NCBI GenBank assembly: GCA_020975405.1 | Contig: JAIOWQ010000005.1 | Coordinates: 372,001 to 436,000 of the forward strand | From: Keithomyces neogunnii | Lineage: Eukaryota > Ascomycota > Sordariomycetes > Hypocreales > Clavicipitaceae | Length of the DNA stretch: 64,000 nt | Direction: 5' to 3' | Part shown: one piece after another, positions 33,432 to 44,938 of the stretch | Position numbering within the stretch: position 1 is the first letter of the stretch | Layout: each line of letters starts with the position of its first letter | Made by a program: the position numbers and the translations under genes | The notes under the pieces: generated by a model | The model's input: the letters and a program-made list of their open reading frames with translations, nothing else | Told to the model about the DNA's origin: nothing | Databases searched by the model: none

Positions 33432-35717
33432 ATGTCCACTGTTGCAAGTAAATTCGCAGCTAGCAAAAGTGCATCAAGCACCTCGACTACGTCTCTCAAT
33501 GGCAATGTCCCCCCTTTGGGCGTGCCCCTGAGCGAGAAGAAGTCCTTTTTCAGACGCACCAGTGCTATTGCCAAGAATGCCGTGGCAACGCAAGTGAGAT
33601 ACGTGGAGGGAGTTTGCGAGGAACCTGGGCTAACTCCTACTTAGCCAAGCGTGTTTGATGATCCGGATACGGCAGAGAAATACCATCCCCGAGCAGATTG
33701 GTAAATGACACGGCGACCCCCTATTTGCTTGCCCTAACATGGCCACAGGGAGAATTACCATAGATTCGATCCCCTGTTTCGATGGACGTGGAACGAAGAA
33801 CACCGTCTCATCAGGAAGCTAGACATTTACATCATGATATGGGCTTGCGTAATGTTCATGGCGCTTGAACTGGACCGTGCCAACCTCTCCCAGGCCCTCA
33901 CTGACGAGTTCCTGCCCGATCTTCACTTGAATACCAACGGTGGGAGATGATGCTTTTCATCAGCCCTTGGACAAGACGCTTACTTTGTCTGCAGATTACA
34001 ACTTGGGAGTAACCGTCTTCCGTCTGAGCTTTCTCTGCGCAGAACTTCCATCCCAGCTAGTTTCCAAATGGATGGGTCCGGATCGTTGGATCCCCATGCA
34101 GATCACGCTATGGAGCGTCGTGGCCGGGAGTCAATTCTGGCTCTCAGGTCGAACCTCATTTCTTGCCACTAGAGCGTTGCTTGGGATCCTGCAAGGAGGC
34201 TTCATACCCGACGTACGTCTTGTCGCGCTGGTGCCGCGAGCACGTCTGGACCAGGTGCTAATGCCAAGGGCCAGATTGTCATCTACCTCTCATACTTTTA
34301 CAAGCACGCCGAACTGTCAATAAGGCTGGGCTATTTCTGGACTGCCATGAGTTTTGCAGATGTTCTGTCGGCAATCTTTGCGTACGGCCTCTTGCACATG
34401 CGCGGCGTAGCGAATCAAGCGGGCTGGCGTTGGCTCTTTCTCATCGAGGTGGGCAGAGATGGTTTTGGAGACGCAGCACAAGTGTGAAGCTAATAGGGGT
34501 AACAGGGGCTGCTGACCTTGGTTGTCGGAATCTTGTCGTGGGGCCTGATGCCTGCTGGGCCATGTCAAACTGCGAGTTGGTTCAGGGGGAAGAATGGCTG
34601 GTTTAGCGAAAAGTACGTTGGGCTTGGAACAACCCATCAACTGCCCTCTCTCTATGACATGTTGGATTCCAGACAGAAGCCACATCATGTGGGGTTTGGC
34701 TGACTGTGGTGCAGGGAAGAAAAGATTATAGTCAACCGCGTGCTTCGAGAGGACCCCAACAAGAGCTCCATGCACAACCGCGAGCCGGTGACGCCAAAGC
34801 TGCTGTGGCAGAGCCTGCAAGACTACGACCTCTGGTAAGAGTTTATGCTGCAGTCGCGGGAAAGAGTAGCGTTTCTAATGGCATTTTCACAGGCCGCTCT
34901 ACATTCTAGGATTGATCTTTTTGATCCCCCAGACACCGCCAGCCCAATACCTCACTTTGACCCTGAAAGGATTAGGCTTTGGGACCTTTTACTCCAACCT
35001 TTTGACGATACCGTCGACAGTTCTCCACGGTACGTTGTGGGGTAGATGTAATGGTTCTGGCCGCGGCTGACCTTTGGTAGTATTCACCATGCTGGGCCTG
35101 ACCTATCTCAGCGAGTATCTGGGCGAACTCAGTCTGGTGGCCATGCTGTCGCAGATCTGGGCGCTGCCGTTCCTGATATACTTGAACGTGGCAAACACTG
35201 CCCAGACGGACAAATGGGTGACATTTGCCATATTCACGCTGCTCCTCGCATACCCAGTCGGTGCGTTGGTCACGTCACGTCATGACGCCGGCATGCCCAG
35301 CTAACAGATGCAGCACACCCGATCCAGGTAGCATGGAACTCGCGCAACTCCAACGGCGTCCGATCCCGCACCGTCTCGGCGGCGTGCTACAACATGTTTG
35401 TGCAAGCAGGGTCCATTGTTTCTGCCAACATTTACCGAGCCGGCATGTCCTCGCCCCAGAACGTACTGCCCGTGTGTAGAAATGCCAGCTGACAAGACGC
35501 AGACGACGCCCCCCGGTACCGACGAGGCAACAGACAGCTCCTCGCCATATGCTGCATGAACATAGTCGTGTACGTGCTCACCAAGTTTTACTATATTTGG
35601 AGAAACAAGACGAGAGATGCAAAGTGGGATGCCATGACTGAGGCGCAGAGGCTGGAGTACCTTGCCACGACAAAGGATGAGGGCAACAAGAGACTTGACT
35701 TTCGGTTTGACCACTAA
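33432..35717 (+). CDS. MFS transporter, allantoate/anion:cation symporter (Dal5-like) family
   Basis: A gene with at least nine introns and a full-length product. Segments in order: a polar N-terminus ending AKNAVATQ, PSVFDDPDTAEKYHPRADWENYHRFDPLFRWTWNEEHRLIRKLDIYIMIWACVMFMALELDRANL (helix 1 with the family's DR motif), DYNLGVTVFRLSFLCAELPSQLVSKWMGPDRWIP, ATRALLGILQGGFIPD, YLSYFYKHAELSIRLGYFW, GWRWLFLIEG, then the cytosolic loop REEKIIVNRVLREDPNKSSM and LWQSLQDYDLW, PLYILGLIFLIPQTPPAQYLTLTLKG, and the C-terminal AHPIQVAWNSRNSNGVRSRTVSAACYNMFVQAG. Dal5-like carriers import organic anions such as allantoate, ureidosuccinate, vitamins or small carboxylates. The last intron (35443-35502) appears to be of GC-AG type (GCATGT donor), joining NIYRA to DDAPRYRRGNRQLL. 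Confidence 0.88.
35443..35502 (+). other. Probable GC-AG intron
   Basis: No in-phase GT donor restores the conserved NIYRxDDAPxYRRGN sequence. A GCATGT donor and GACGCAG acceptor 60 nt apart do so exactly (GCC G | AC GAC), with a CTGAC branch-like site before the acceptor. A 27-nt GTAGAA...CAG alternative gives PVYDDAP but is too short. Confidence 0.6.
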
Positions 35718-36160
35718 GCACGGGCGATTTGAATGGTTAAAATCAACTTGTTGTCTCGAAAGAATGTGGCTAGCCGAGTCGTACCTGTATCCACGTGACG
35801 CCTCGCTAGTTGAAATAGTTTGTAATATTGGAGAGCACCGACCCCACAGTATGGGGGCCATTGCCAGGAACTGTCGTGGGGAAGTGGTGCTGACGAAATT
35901 GATGACTACCAAACGCCAGCTTACAGCGTCCCACCGTCTCCAATTTGGCCAATCCCCCGCACCGGGGAAACCGGCCAGTCGGCGACGTCGGCGTGGCGCT
36001 CGGCATCGTCTCCAGCCCTGACGCCAACCGCTGCAGCCTTAATAAGCCCAATAATGTCAAGTGCATTATACAGCAGTACGGTACCTGGTTGGTGAGCACT
36101 GAGCTGAGCTGTGAACACTGAACACTGAACACAGCTGTGACTGCTGAATCGAGATCCAAA
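35718..36160. other. Intergenic between carrier and lyase
   Basis: These 443 bp hold the promoter of the lyase gene. A short direct repeat (tgaacactgaacactgaacac) lies at about 36112-36132, just before the lyase ATG at 36161. Confidence 0.5.
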
Positions 36161-37198
36161 ATGTCTGAACCCAATGGCCTGGCCGTTCCGGCAGTCCAGA
36201 CCCTGCGCAACATGCTAAAGGACTCCGATAAAATCATACTTGGCCCTGGAGTGTACGATGGCTTCACGGCTCGCATCGCGCTCAAGGCCGGCTTCGACTG
36301 CTTGTACATGGTACGTGATGGAGGCGCGGACGGGCGCGGCGGCTCTCCCTCGTTGACACTGGACACAGACGGGCGCAGGAACCACCATGTCGAGGCTGGG
36401 CATGCCGGATCTGGGCGTCGCCACGCTAAACGACATGAGAGACCACGCGGCCATGATTGCCGGGCTGGATCGGTCCGTTCCCCTGATTGCGGACATGGAC
36501 ACGGGATTCGGGGGTAAGCTTCACAGCGCTCGAGACGCGGCCCGGCGCCAGCAGTTGACCTTGTTTTCGCAGGCCCGTTGATGGTTGGCAGGGCGGTTGA
36601 GCAGTACATCCAGGCCGGGGTTGCCGGCTTCCACATCGAGGACCAAATCACCACCAAGAGATGCGGGCACCTGAGGAACAAGGAGCTTGCGGGCGAGGCC
36701 GAGTGGTACTCGCGCATCCGGGCCGCCGTCAACGCCCGTGCCCAGAGCGGCCGGGACATTGTCATCGTTGCCCGCACAGACGCGCTGCAGTCTCTCGGCT
36801 ACGAGGCAGCCGTCGAGCGCCTCAAGGGGGCCCTGGCCATCGGCGCCGACGTGGCCTTTCTCGAGGGCATCCAGACCAAGGAGCAGGCGCGGCAGGTCTG
36901 CGCCGAGCTGGCGCCCTCGCCCGTCATGCTCAACATGGTCCAGGGCGGCGTCACGCCCCCCTTTACCGTCCAGGAGGCGAGGGAGCACGGGTTCAAGTGT
37001 GTCATTTATCCGGCGCTGGCCATTGGGCCCGTGTATCTGAGTGTTTTGAAGGCGTACGAGCAGCTGAAGCAGACGGGGGTTGTGGACCACGACACGAGCA
37101 AGCTGAGTCCCAAGGAGATTTTCACGGTATGCGGGCTGAACGAGGCCATGGAATTTGACATTGCGGCAGGCGGGGGGTTATATAAGAATGGCGTATAG
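36161..37198 (+). CDS. Isocitrate lyase / PEP mutase superfamily enzyme (short form)
   Basis: Three exons (36161-36310, 36369-36513, 36573-37198) encode 306 residues. The fold signature runs LRNMLKDSDKIILGPGVYDGFTARIALKAGFDCLYMTGAGTTMSRLGMPDLG, then IADMDTGFGGPLMVGRAV with metal-binding Asp residues, HIEDQITTKRCGHL with the catalytic Cys-Gly-His of the C-C bond lyases (K-R-C-G-H), IVARTDA, and VAFLEGIQTKEQARQV. The short length and the CGH motif place it among 2-methylisocitrate lyase, oxaloacetate hydrolase, dimethylmalate lyase and similar enzymes rather than glyoxylate-cycle isocitrate lyase (about 540 residues). It cleaves a C-C bond next to a hydroxy- or oxo-acid. The neighbouring aconitase-type gene is transcribed towards it and the two probably act in one pathway. 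Confidence 0.93.
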
Positions 37199-37419
37199 AG
37201 TTTGCTGCCCCTTGAAATGTCCACCGTGCCCTGGTGCTTCGCTTGGTGACATTGTGCCGACTGGTGCCGTTTTCATCTTGTCTTGCCCATCTAGGTTCAC
37301 TGTTTGCCATTGTGTGGAGAGGACCGCGCACACCAAGGTGTGATGGGCTTGGGGGACAACGGAGAGGGATTAGCTCTGGTAATACACAAGGGTCAGTATA
37401 AAAGGTAGCTAGCTGTCTT

Positions 37420-38060
37420 CTTGGCCTAATAAGCAACTTTTATAAAGAAGATTTATAAGGACCCTTTTTATAGCTATATTATATATAGCTAAGGAGATAA
37501 TAAAAGGAGTTTTTACCTATATATTATATTGTTTAATTATTAATTTTAGCCTTAATACGTCTTATTCCCTTTTAAAGATAATAGCCTAGCAGAGCATTAT
37601 AGCTAGTTTATTAAGCTACCTTAAAGCAGCTATAGAGGTATATAGGAACCCTAATTCTACTAGCTATAGGTGTTACGATACAAACGTGACAAGTACACTG
37701 GAGGCGACACACGTGACTAACACAGCGTGTAAATGGTCAAATCGACCTCCAGATAGAGAGAATGAACAAGAATCTTACACCATATAGAACAGTACCTGCA
37801 TATTGTCTTTTATTACGCATTTAATAAACTTGACCTTTATTACACCTAATTCAACTTCAAGTACGTCAATCCCTACATCCATACTTGTAGGGATTCCGGC
37901 ACGTAACAATAGGGGAGATTAGAAGATAAGAGAAGGACTAAATATTTAATCTATTATAGCTGATTAAGAAACCTTCAGATTTAAGCCTCTCTCTAGAGCA
38001 GACACTGCCCTAGTGATAATATTAGGGATTAATAAAAAGGAGTTATAGTCTTAGGAGCAC
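37420..38060. repeat. AT-rich degraded island around a solo LTR
   Basis: From about 37,420 to 37,665 and again 37,914 to 38,060 the sequence is dominated by TA, TTA, TATA and TAGCTA words with no coding potential, unlike the GC-rich genes on either side. This is the usual appearance of transposon DNA degraded by repeat-induced point mutation, though no parent element can be identified from it. Confidence 0.55.
37671..37908. mobile_element. Solo LTR of a retrotransposon with 5-bp target duplication
   Basis: The 238-bp unit begins TGTTACG and ends CGTAACA, a perfect 7-bp inverted terminal repeat of the TG...CA form. It is flanked on both sides by the direct repeat ATAGG (37666-37670 and 37909-37913), the 5-bp duplication left by LTR-retrotransposon integrase. 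No internal gag or pol region is present, so this is a solo LTR left by recombination between two LTRs. Its base composition is balanced while its surroundings are AT-rich. Orientation cannot be fixed because no primer-binding site or polypurine tract remains. Confidence 0.85.
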
Positions 38061-38328
38061 TTGCTTTTAAATTTGCAACCTCGCGTGTAATAAAGGCGTA
38101 CTTGACTTTCATATTTACTTGATTAATAAGACCGACTGATAAAAGCCAAGGATTGCTTAAGTAGACCATGAAACCACAGAACTTGACGTTTGGGGCATAC
38201 AGTTGGTTAGTGTGTGTTTGGGCCTAATAAACCATCATTACGCCAGAAGCAACTTGTATATTCATACGACAGGGCACCAGCAATTATAGCCATTAACATA
38301 CAGATGGTCCCTGGTATCCAGTCGGTCT
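38060..38328. other. Intergenic, no gene seen
   Basis: Base composition becomes balanced again towards the 3' end of the aconitase-family gene. Nothing further is recognised. Confidence 0.4.
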
Positions 38329-40947
38329 TTACCATGCCAAGTCGTCACCACGCGACTTCTCCATTGTCCGCGTCCCGGAAGCCACCTTGGTGCTCGTCAT
38401 TGCTTTGAGCAGGCCTTTGCCCCATTTGGCAAACGCAGCACTCACTCCCCCCAGCTGCCACAGCTGGACCTCTAGCTGGGCAATGTCGAAGCTGAAGACG
38501 CTGCCGCCCACGGTAATGGTTCGGTCATCGACGTTGATCTCGATGCTTGCCCCGTCGGTGGCGAGTTGGTAAAAGGCCTCGTCCTCCATGACGATGCCCA
38601 GCAGGCCGAGGTTCGGCTGGTTGCGGGCGTAGATGAACGCAAACGACCGGGCAATGACACACTGCACTCCAGCTCCCCTCAGCGCCGTGACGGCGTTGTC
38701 CCGCGAGGAGCCCACGCCAAACGCCTTGCCGGCCACGACAACGTTGAGGCCGTCCTCTCTGACGCGGCGCCGAAAGTCGGGGTGCGTGTGGTACAGGCAG
38801 TAGTTGCCCATTTCTTCCGCGGACAGGTTGCCCACGAGAGCCTCGGCCGGCGCGAGGGCATCCGTGTCGATAAAGTCGCCCAGTGTCTGGACTTTGCCGG
38901 CAATCTTTCTCTGCGCGGCGGATGGCTGCGGGTCGGCTTCTTTCTCATCTTGGGGTGGCGAGGCCGCCTCGTCGCTGGATCCGTCCCGTCTCGTCTCCTC
39001 GGCTCCCGGCTCAACATAGTGCGGTGCAGCCTTGGGCAGTACCTCCCTCTTTCCAAGTATGGCCTCGAGCCGAGCCGTGTCAATCTCGTCCAAGAGAGGG
39101 GCCGGGTCGGTAATGGTCATGTCGAAGCTGCTGGCGGCAACCGTGACGGCCGAGGTGATGCTTCCAATGGCACCTGTGAGGGCGTGTCAGCACGAGGTCA
39201 AGCTTGTCAGACGCCAAGTGGAAACTTACCTGGTCCCATGCGGTTCTCAAAGTTGCGGTTCTGGCTGCTCAGCCATACCTCACCCTTGCCGGCCTTGTCC
39301 GCAGACATGCCCACGCAGTAGCTGCAGCCCGGCACGCCAATCTCGAAGCCGGCCCGTCTGTAAATGTCTGCCAGCCCCCTCTCCTCCAGGTCGTGCAGGA
39401 TTGGGAGCGAGCCGGGAACCACCTTGCGCGTTCCTCGGTCGACGGGCTGCAGGCCTCTCTTCAGGCCGGCTTCCAAGACGAGGGCGGCCAGGACCAAGTC
39501 CTCGTGGGCGGTTGTGCAGGCGCCGATGAAGCATCCGTCCAGCCTCGTGCCGGCGACAACGCCAACGGGGACAACGTCGTCTGGGCTCGGGTAGCGGGCC
39601 ACCGACGGCTCGACGTTGCTCAGATCGATGGTGTAGCTCGCGGCGTATTCGGCGTCGTCGTCGGGCCGGTAGTACAAGGCGTCCCTCTTGTGCTTTGGAT
39701 TCTTCCTGCGGTTGATAAAGTCGACCGTGATCTCGTCGGGGACGCAGATGCCCGTCACGCCGCCAAACTCCTGCCTGCAGTCAGACGTCTGCAGTCTCAG
39801 CAAAACCCGCGCGGGAGACGGGCACTCACCGTTGTCATGTTGCAGATTGCGAACCGGGCATCGCAGGAGAGGTGCCGCAGCCCCGGCCCGGTGTACTCTA
39901 CGATCCTTTCCGCGGCGACGGTGTTTCTCTTGAGCTCCTTCAAGATGTACAAGATGACGTCCTTGCCTCCCAGCCCCGGCTTCGGGCTGTTGATGAAGCG
40001 AATCTCCACAATCTCGGGCACCTTGATCCACGTCTCGCCCGTCACCAGAGGCAGCGTGACATCGGCGACCCCGAGGCCGATTGCCAGGCTGGACACGCTC
40101 CCGGCAGAGCACGTGTGTGAGTCGGAGCCGATGACCACCATGCCGGGCTGCGCCCTCTCCCGGCAAAACTCGGTGTGCATAATGGTGTAGTTCATGCCCT
40201 GGTACTCTGTGAGCTTGAAGACCTTTCTCGCCCTCTCGCTGGCCTCGACCAGCGGCTTGATCCTCGGGTTGTCCATGACGCGCGGGTCTACTACGTGATC
40301 GCCGGCGATCCAAATACGGTCGTTGCGGAAGATGCCCGGCTTTCCAAGCCCGTCGTATGTCCTTTCCATGCCGGCCCACGAGAGTTCCGACGCAATGACC
40401 CAGTCGACGTCGAGCCGAATCACGTCTCCAGCCCTGACCTCGCCCTTGCGCGCCACGTCGTGCGCCGCCAAGATCTTTTCAGACATTGTCATGCCGCGAC
40501 GGCCGGACGGTCGGGATTTGAGAACCGAGGGGGGCGAGGAGTGCCGATCCTGGTAGTTGAGCGCCATCAGGTATGCTGAAACGAAGAAGAGGACCTCGGA
40601 AACCTGGTCGTCGCCGAGGGCATCGTCTTTTGAGTATCCGAGACCGCCAAAGTGCGAGGCTGTTGTGCAATGTGCCAGGGCATCTTGCAGTGCGCCTGCT
40701 TCGCGCAGATCCTGCTGCCCTTGCAAATGACGAGACAGCTCTTCGACATTCTGCAGAATGTTTCCGGAAAGCGCAACACCTGACGTATGCTTAATGGTTT
40801 GTGCGTTTGTGTGCCGGGATAAGTGGATGACCTACTGAATGTGTCGATATTTCTAGTTTCCTTGAGTATTTCCTTGAGCCTAGAGGCTGTTGGCTGTGCG
40901 TCGCCCTTTGCGTAGGTCATGACGACTGTTTCCCAAACGCTCGACAA
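38329..40947 (-). CDS. Fused aconitase-family hydro-lyase (isopropylmalate isomerase/homoaconitase-like)
   Basis: Four exons (40947-40836, 40779-39830, 39770-39230, 39173-38329) join in phase to 815 residues. The large-subunit part starts near EKILAAHDVARKGEVRAGD and holds GSDSHTCSAGSVSSLAIGLG and the three iron-sulfur cysteines: one in GCFIGACTTAHEDL and two in GCSYCVGMSADKAGKGE. The small-subunit swivel domain after an acidic Ser/Glu linker has LGDFIDTDALAPAEAL and GKAFGVGSSRDNAVTALRGAGVQCVIARSFAFIYARN, with the substrate-binding GSSR loop. All iron-sulfur ligands are present. About 150 residues precede the first domain, an addition I do not recognise. The enzyme should move water across a double bond of a di- or tricarboxylate. 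It faces the short isocitrate-lyase-like gene across the LTR island. Confidence 0.9.
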
Positions 40948-42425
40948 GTTGGCAGACTTTGGGCTTGATGCTCGGGAACAATTTCAAGTGCAGTTAACCA
41001 GGCGAGCGATTCCATCTTGATAAATTTGTTATAGACGAGGCGCGTATTATGTCCTGCATCGCCAACATGGCTCATGACCCCACGCCTCGGCGAATCGGCC
41101 AAGTCCCCAGACTTTGATCCAGGCCCAGAATACGGGGTAAGAAGCGGCTGCAATACGGCTTATGAAACGGCATGCCGCCGGCCGAACCGGGACCGAGGGA
41201 TAAGCTCGGCCTGTCAGCCAAGATGTGCTGTTGCGAGCATCTCCTACGTCATTGCACAGGTACAAGACATGAGGCCTCGATTGATCTAATTCCGGATTGG
41301 CCAAGCTACCAAATACACTGGATACCCACCCGGTACTTCTTGATGATACATGGGTGCAATCCCGCTCTCCTTCAGACTGTTCCCCCTATAGCTGTATGAT
41401 ACAGATATCTTCTTTCATGTTCCGTCAGACACACGTATTTAATCAAGCCGTGAAACTCGTGCGGCGTGACGAGTGAATCATCCGGGGTGGATGAAGTGCT
41501 GTTGTTCCAACCCTGGCCGTTCGCTTCACGGCAAAGCGCAAGGTGACCCAGAGGCTCGGGGTGAAAATAAGCGTGCGCCTCATTGCATCTCCAATGCTGA
41601 TTCTGGGAGACCGACGCCTTTTTATTGGCGGGAATGACTGCGTGCGAGTGTTTCGGATGCAGCGCGCAGTGGCTGCTCAAGAGCTGCGCAGTTTGGCCTG
41701 CGCCGCCTTGTGTCCCGGGGCAACTGCCGCACAGAGTTGTTGAGCGTCTGCTGCCCAGTGTTTTGAGCAGGTGGACTTCTGGTGTATTCCATCTCTGCGT
41801 GTGCACGACAGAAACCGTGCGCTGGGATGGCTCCATAGTTCTGACGGTGAGAGTCACTAGTTGGGTATGTGGCTGACTCCGACGTCGTCTCGTAAATAGT
41901 AAATGCCTACATATTCGTCTGCGAAACAGAAAAACCACCATATATCTACATGTGCCTGCGACTTTGACCTTTCGGTGAGCCTCATGTGACTGCGAATGCC
42001 AGCTTGGCCTGGACGAAAGCTGTGTCGTGAGAAGCCATGAAACTACGGCCGGGGGCATCGGCCAGAAGTGGCCGACCGACTCCGACCCCGACTCACCCCA
42101 TGACAGGAGAGAGTGGAGATTATTATTGCTGTGGCACCGCGCCTCTCTCTTGCGTGTTACTTTTTCCTTTTTTCAGTTGGACGTGGCTATACGATCAACA
42201 CTTGTAAGTGGCGGATGAGGGCTGCGAAGCATGCGTGCTCCTCTACGGCCCTCTCAAACTTTGGTACGGAGCACCTCGTCATGGAGTCAAGCGGTGGTGC
42301 CATCTACTGAACTTGGGTTCATGAAAATCACAATAAATTAAGAAAACAGGTCAAAAAAGTATGCAAGACTACTGAAAATTGGACAGATGCAAAACTATTG
42401 AAAATTGAACAGATGCAAAGAGATA
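40948..42425. other. Intergenic between hydro-lyase and second carrier
   Basis: No gene is recognised over 1.5 kb. A 228-codon minus-strand frame (41372-42058) is rich in Ser, His, Arg and Gln, has no domain or codon bias like its neighbours, and is probably chance. Confidence 0.4.
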
Positions 42426-44207
42426 TCAATACAGATAGCGGTAGGACGGGTGGTCGTCACACAGCTCCTCCAGAGACTTGCTTTCGTCGGGATTGGGCTC
42501 CCCCCGGGCCTCCCACTCTCTTGCCCGCTCGTCCTTTTCTTGGTTGTGGCGCCTCATCAGGTATGTCAGCAACAAGATCTCGCCCAGCGCGAGCACGGTG
42601 AGCCCCAGCAGCGTCCCGTGGCCCTTGAAGAAGCGAGGCGGCTTGTCGTAAATCTTGCTCGTCAGGACGCTGAAGCCCTGGGTAAAGGCCTGCGCGATCC
42701 ACGTCGCGGCGGCGCGCTTCGTGTAGCCGGCGTTGCTGCTGGGGATCCAGCCCGACAGGATGACGACGCTGGGGTACACGGCTGCAGTGACCAGGCTGCT
42801 GGCGAAGATGCCCACGGCCGGGTTGGTCTGCGCCAGGAGGACGACGAAGCCCGCAATGGCAACGCAGGTGAGTATGATGAGGGGCACGGACCGCATGACG
42901 AAATGGTCCGCCAGCCGCGACGCGACTATCAGCGTGCAAAAGGCCACGGCGTAGGGAATGATGCTGTAGAGCTGCGTGACGAGCGGCGAGAAGCCGAACT
43001 TGTTGATGAAAGTGGGCAGGAATATGCTGGCGAGGACAACAGGTCAGGACACGGTTTCGGAGCGTGCTCGGGGGGCGTCACCTACGAGAAGCCCGTCAGG
43101 GCGGCGGCGTGAGTCGCGCAGGCAACCGCCAGGAGCCAGACCTTGAGGTCCTTGAAGGCCACCTTCATCTGCCAGTACTCAATCTTGGCGCCCATGACCT
43201 GGTGAGCTGCGGGGAGGGAGACGTTAGCGGGCGAGTCTTGGCAAAGAGCCTAGCTGCAAGAGGTTAGATACGCACCTGCTTGTGATCTCTTTACAATCAA
43301 CTGCCGTTCCTCTGGCTTCTGGAACCAAAGAGACCGCTCCTTTGCGATTTCCTTGTCGGGCATCTCGGGAAAGACGATGAAGAGAACAATGGCCCACACC
43401 ATGGTGGCCGCCCCTTCGATGATGAAGAGCCACTGCCACGCGTGGTGTCCGTGTGCACCGTCGAGGCCGCGCTGAACGCCATAGGAAATCAGGCCCGCGG
43501 CGGCTCCGGCGAGCGGCGTAAAGGCAAAGATGTAGCTGGTTCGAACCGACATTTCCTCGCGGCGGTACCAGAGAGACATGTACACGAATCCCGTCTGGAT
43601 GGTTGCCTCTCCCAGGCCAATAAAGAGCCGCAGGACCAGAAGATGAGCATATGTGGTGGCGTAGGCAGTAAGGAGCGCACACAGGCCAAAGATGAGGGTG
43701 GCGGTCGCGTAGACTGTCGGGGCGTGAAACACGCGAATCAAGTAGAACGCAGGACCCTCAAAGACGGCATAACCAATGACTAGATGGGTCTTGTTATTAT
43801 TGATTTGATCTTCAAGAGCTTCCCGGGAGCGAGCTTACAAAAGATGAGAAGACAGTTGAAGAACTGGTCGTCACTGAGGTGAAGGTCTTTCTGGAGGCCC
43901 ATGATGCGAGCGTTGCCAATGGCGCCGCGATCCTGTGAGAATTGTCAGAACATGCCACCGTTTGGTCTTGGTTTCCATGCCGTGGCAGAGGTGTATTCCG
44001 TACCAGATAGGCAAAGAAATACGTTATGCCGAGCATGAGCGGAACGACAAGATCAGTCTTCCGGACAAGCTTCTTTTCGGCATCCTTCTGCTCGCCGAGA
44101 TCAGATGGTGTGCCCATGGCTTCCTCGACCTGGACAATCGATGCGGGCGAGCACTCCTTCTGCTCACTGAGCTGTTGGGACCCGCTCGAACGCCTGTCAT
44201 GAGCCAT
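42426..44207 (-). CDS. MFS transporter, anion:cation symporter family (second copy)
   Basis: A multi-exon gene. The start MAHDRRSSGSQQ leads into a polar tail and KTDLVVPLMLGITYFFAYL, which joins across an intron to DRGAIGNARIMGLQKDLHLSDDQFFNCLLIF. Then come LVIGYAVFEGPAFYLIR, RLFIGLGEATIQTGFVYMSLWYRREEMSVRTSYIFAFTPLAGAAAGLISYG, WQWLFIIEGAATMVWAIVLFIVFPEMPDK, IEYWQMKVAFKDLKVWLLAVACATHAAAL, SIFLPTFINKFGFS and a last exon with LSGWIPSSNAGYTKRAAATWIAQAF. The DRG helix-1 motif, the GxGEA-type motif in helix 4 and the linker KPEERQLIVKRSQA are all family traits. It is not a close copy of the carrier at 33.4 kb, judging by differing loops, so two substrates or directions are possible. The C-terminal tail is acidic. 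Confidence 0.9.
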
Positions 44208-44938
44208 TGCAGCGACAGCTTTTCAAGTTGACGATGAGGATTCCTGATGCAGTGACAGGTGTCTGGTCGGTTGCAAAGGAAAAAGTCTGCGATGCTCGAC
44301 ACCGTCAAGAGAAGTCTGACCTTTATGAAGGGCCGGACCAGGGGCCAGGGCTCCAGACTCCAGGCCACGAGCTGTGGGACGAGTTATGGTAACGGCTGCT
44401 ATTGGGCTGAGAGGTCCACCCCCCCAGGTCCCCGCATAAGACTAAGCCCAGTAATTTGACAGCTGGCTGGGGAGACGTGAAGCCAGGGGGGGATATTGTC
44501 TCTCCAAAAGCACATTGGCCAATCGGAGTGCGCGACACATTGGCCGACTTCCCCATGGGGTATGACCCACTAGTCCCGGGTTGCCCAAGGCCGAACCCCA
44601 ATTCTCCACGGGTTGGAGAAGAGTTTTGGATGGCTGGAAGTGACTGTCAAACCCAGGAGAGCCTGGGGCACCCGGACAACCTGCCTCTTGTCAGCGCATC
44701 ATCATCCCGGCCAGTCCGGGCTTGGGAGGTTCGGCGACGGTTGCAGACGAGGTGAGAAATGCCGATTTCGGCCTTGGTCATGATACATACTTAAGCTGGA
44801 GGTTGCAGGCCGACAAGTCTTGCCCTTTTTGCGCAGTTCTCAACACAAGCTCTGATAGCCCCCCGGAAGCTCGCACCAACAATCTGTCCCAGTCGCGACA
44901 ACGACCCGCATCTGCCATCCGACACCCGATTCATCAAG
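44208..44938. other. Divergent intergenic region
   Basis: Shared promoter region between the carrier and the YrdC-type gene. No gene, RNA or repeat was recognised. Confidence 0.5.

Noticed and set aside
36521..37090. 189-codon minus-strand frame
   Set aside because: Antisense shadow of the isocitrate-lyase-family gene.
41372..42058. 228-codon minus-strand frame
   Set aside because: No recognisable domain, composition rich in Ser/His/Arg/Gln, and no flanking splice signals or promoter that support it.
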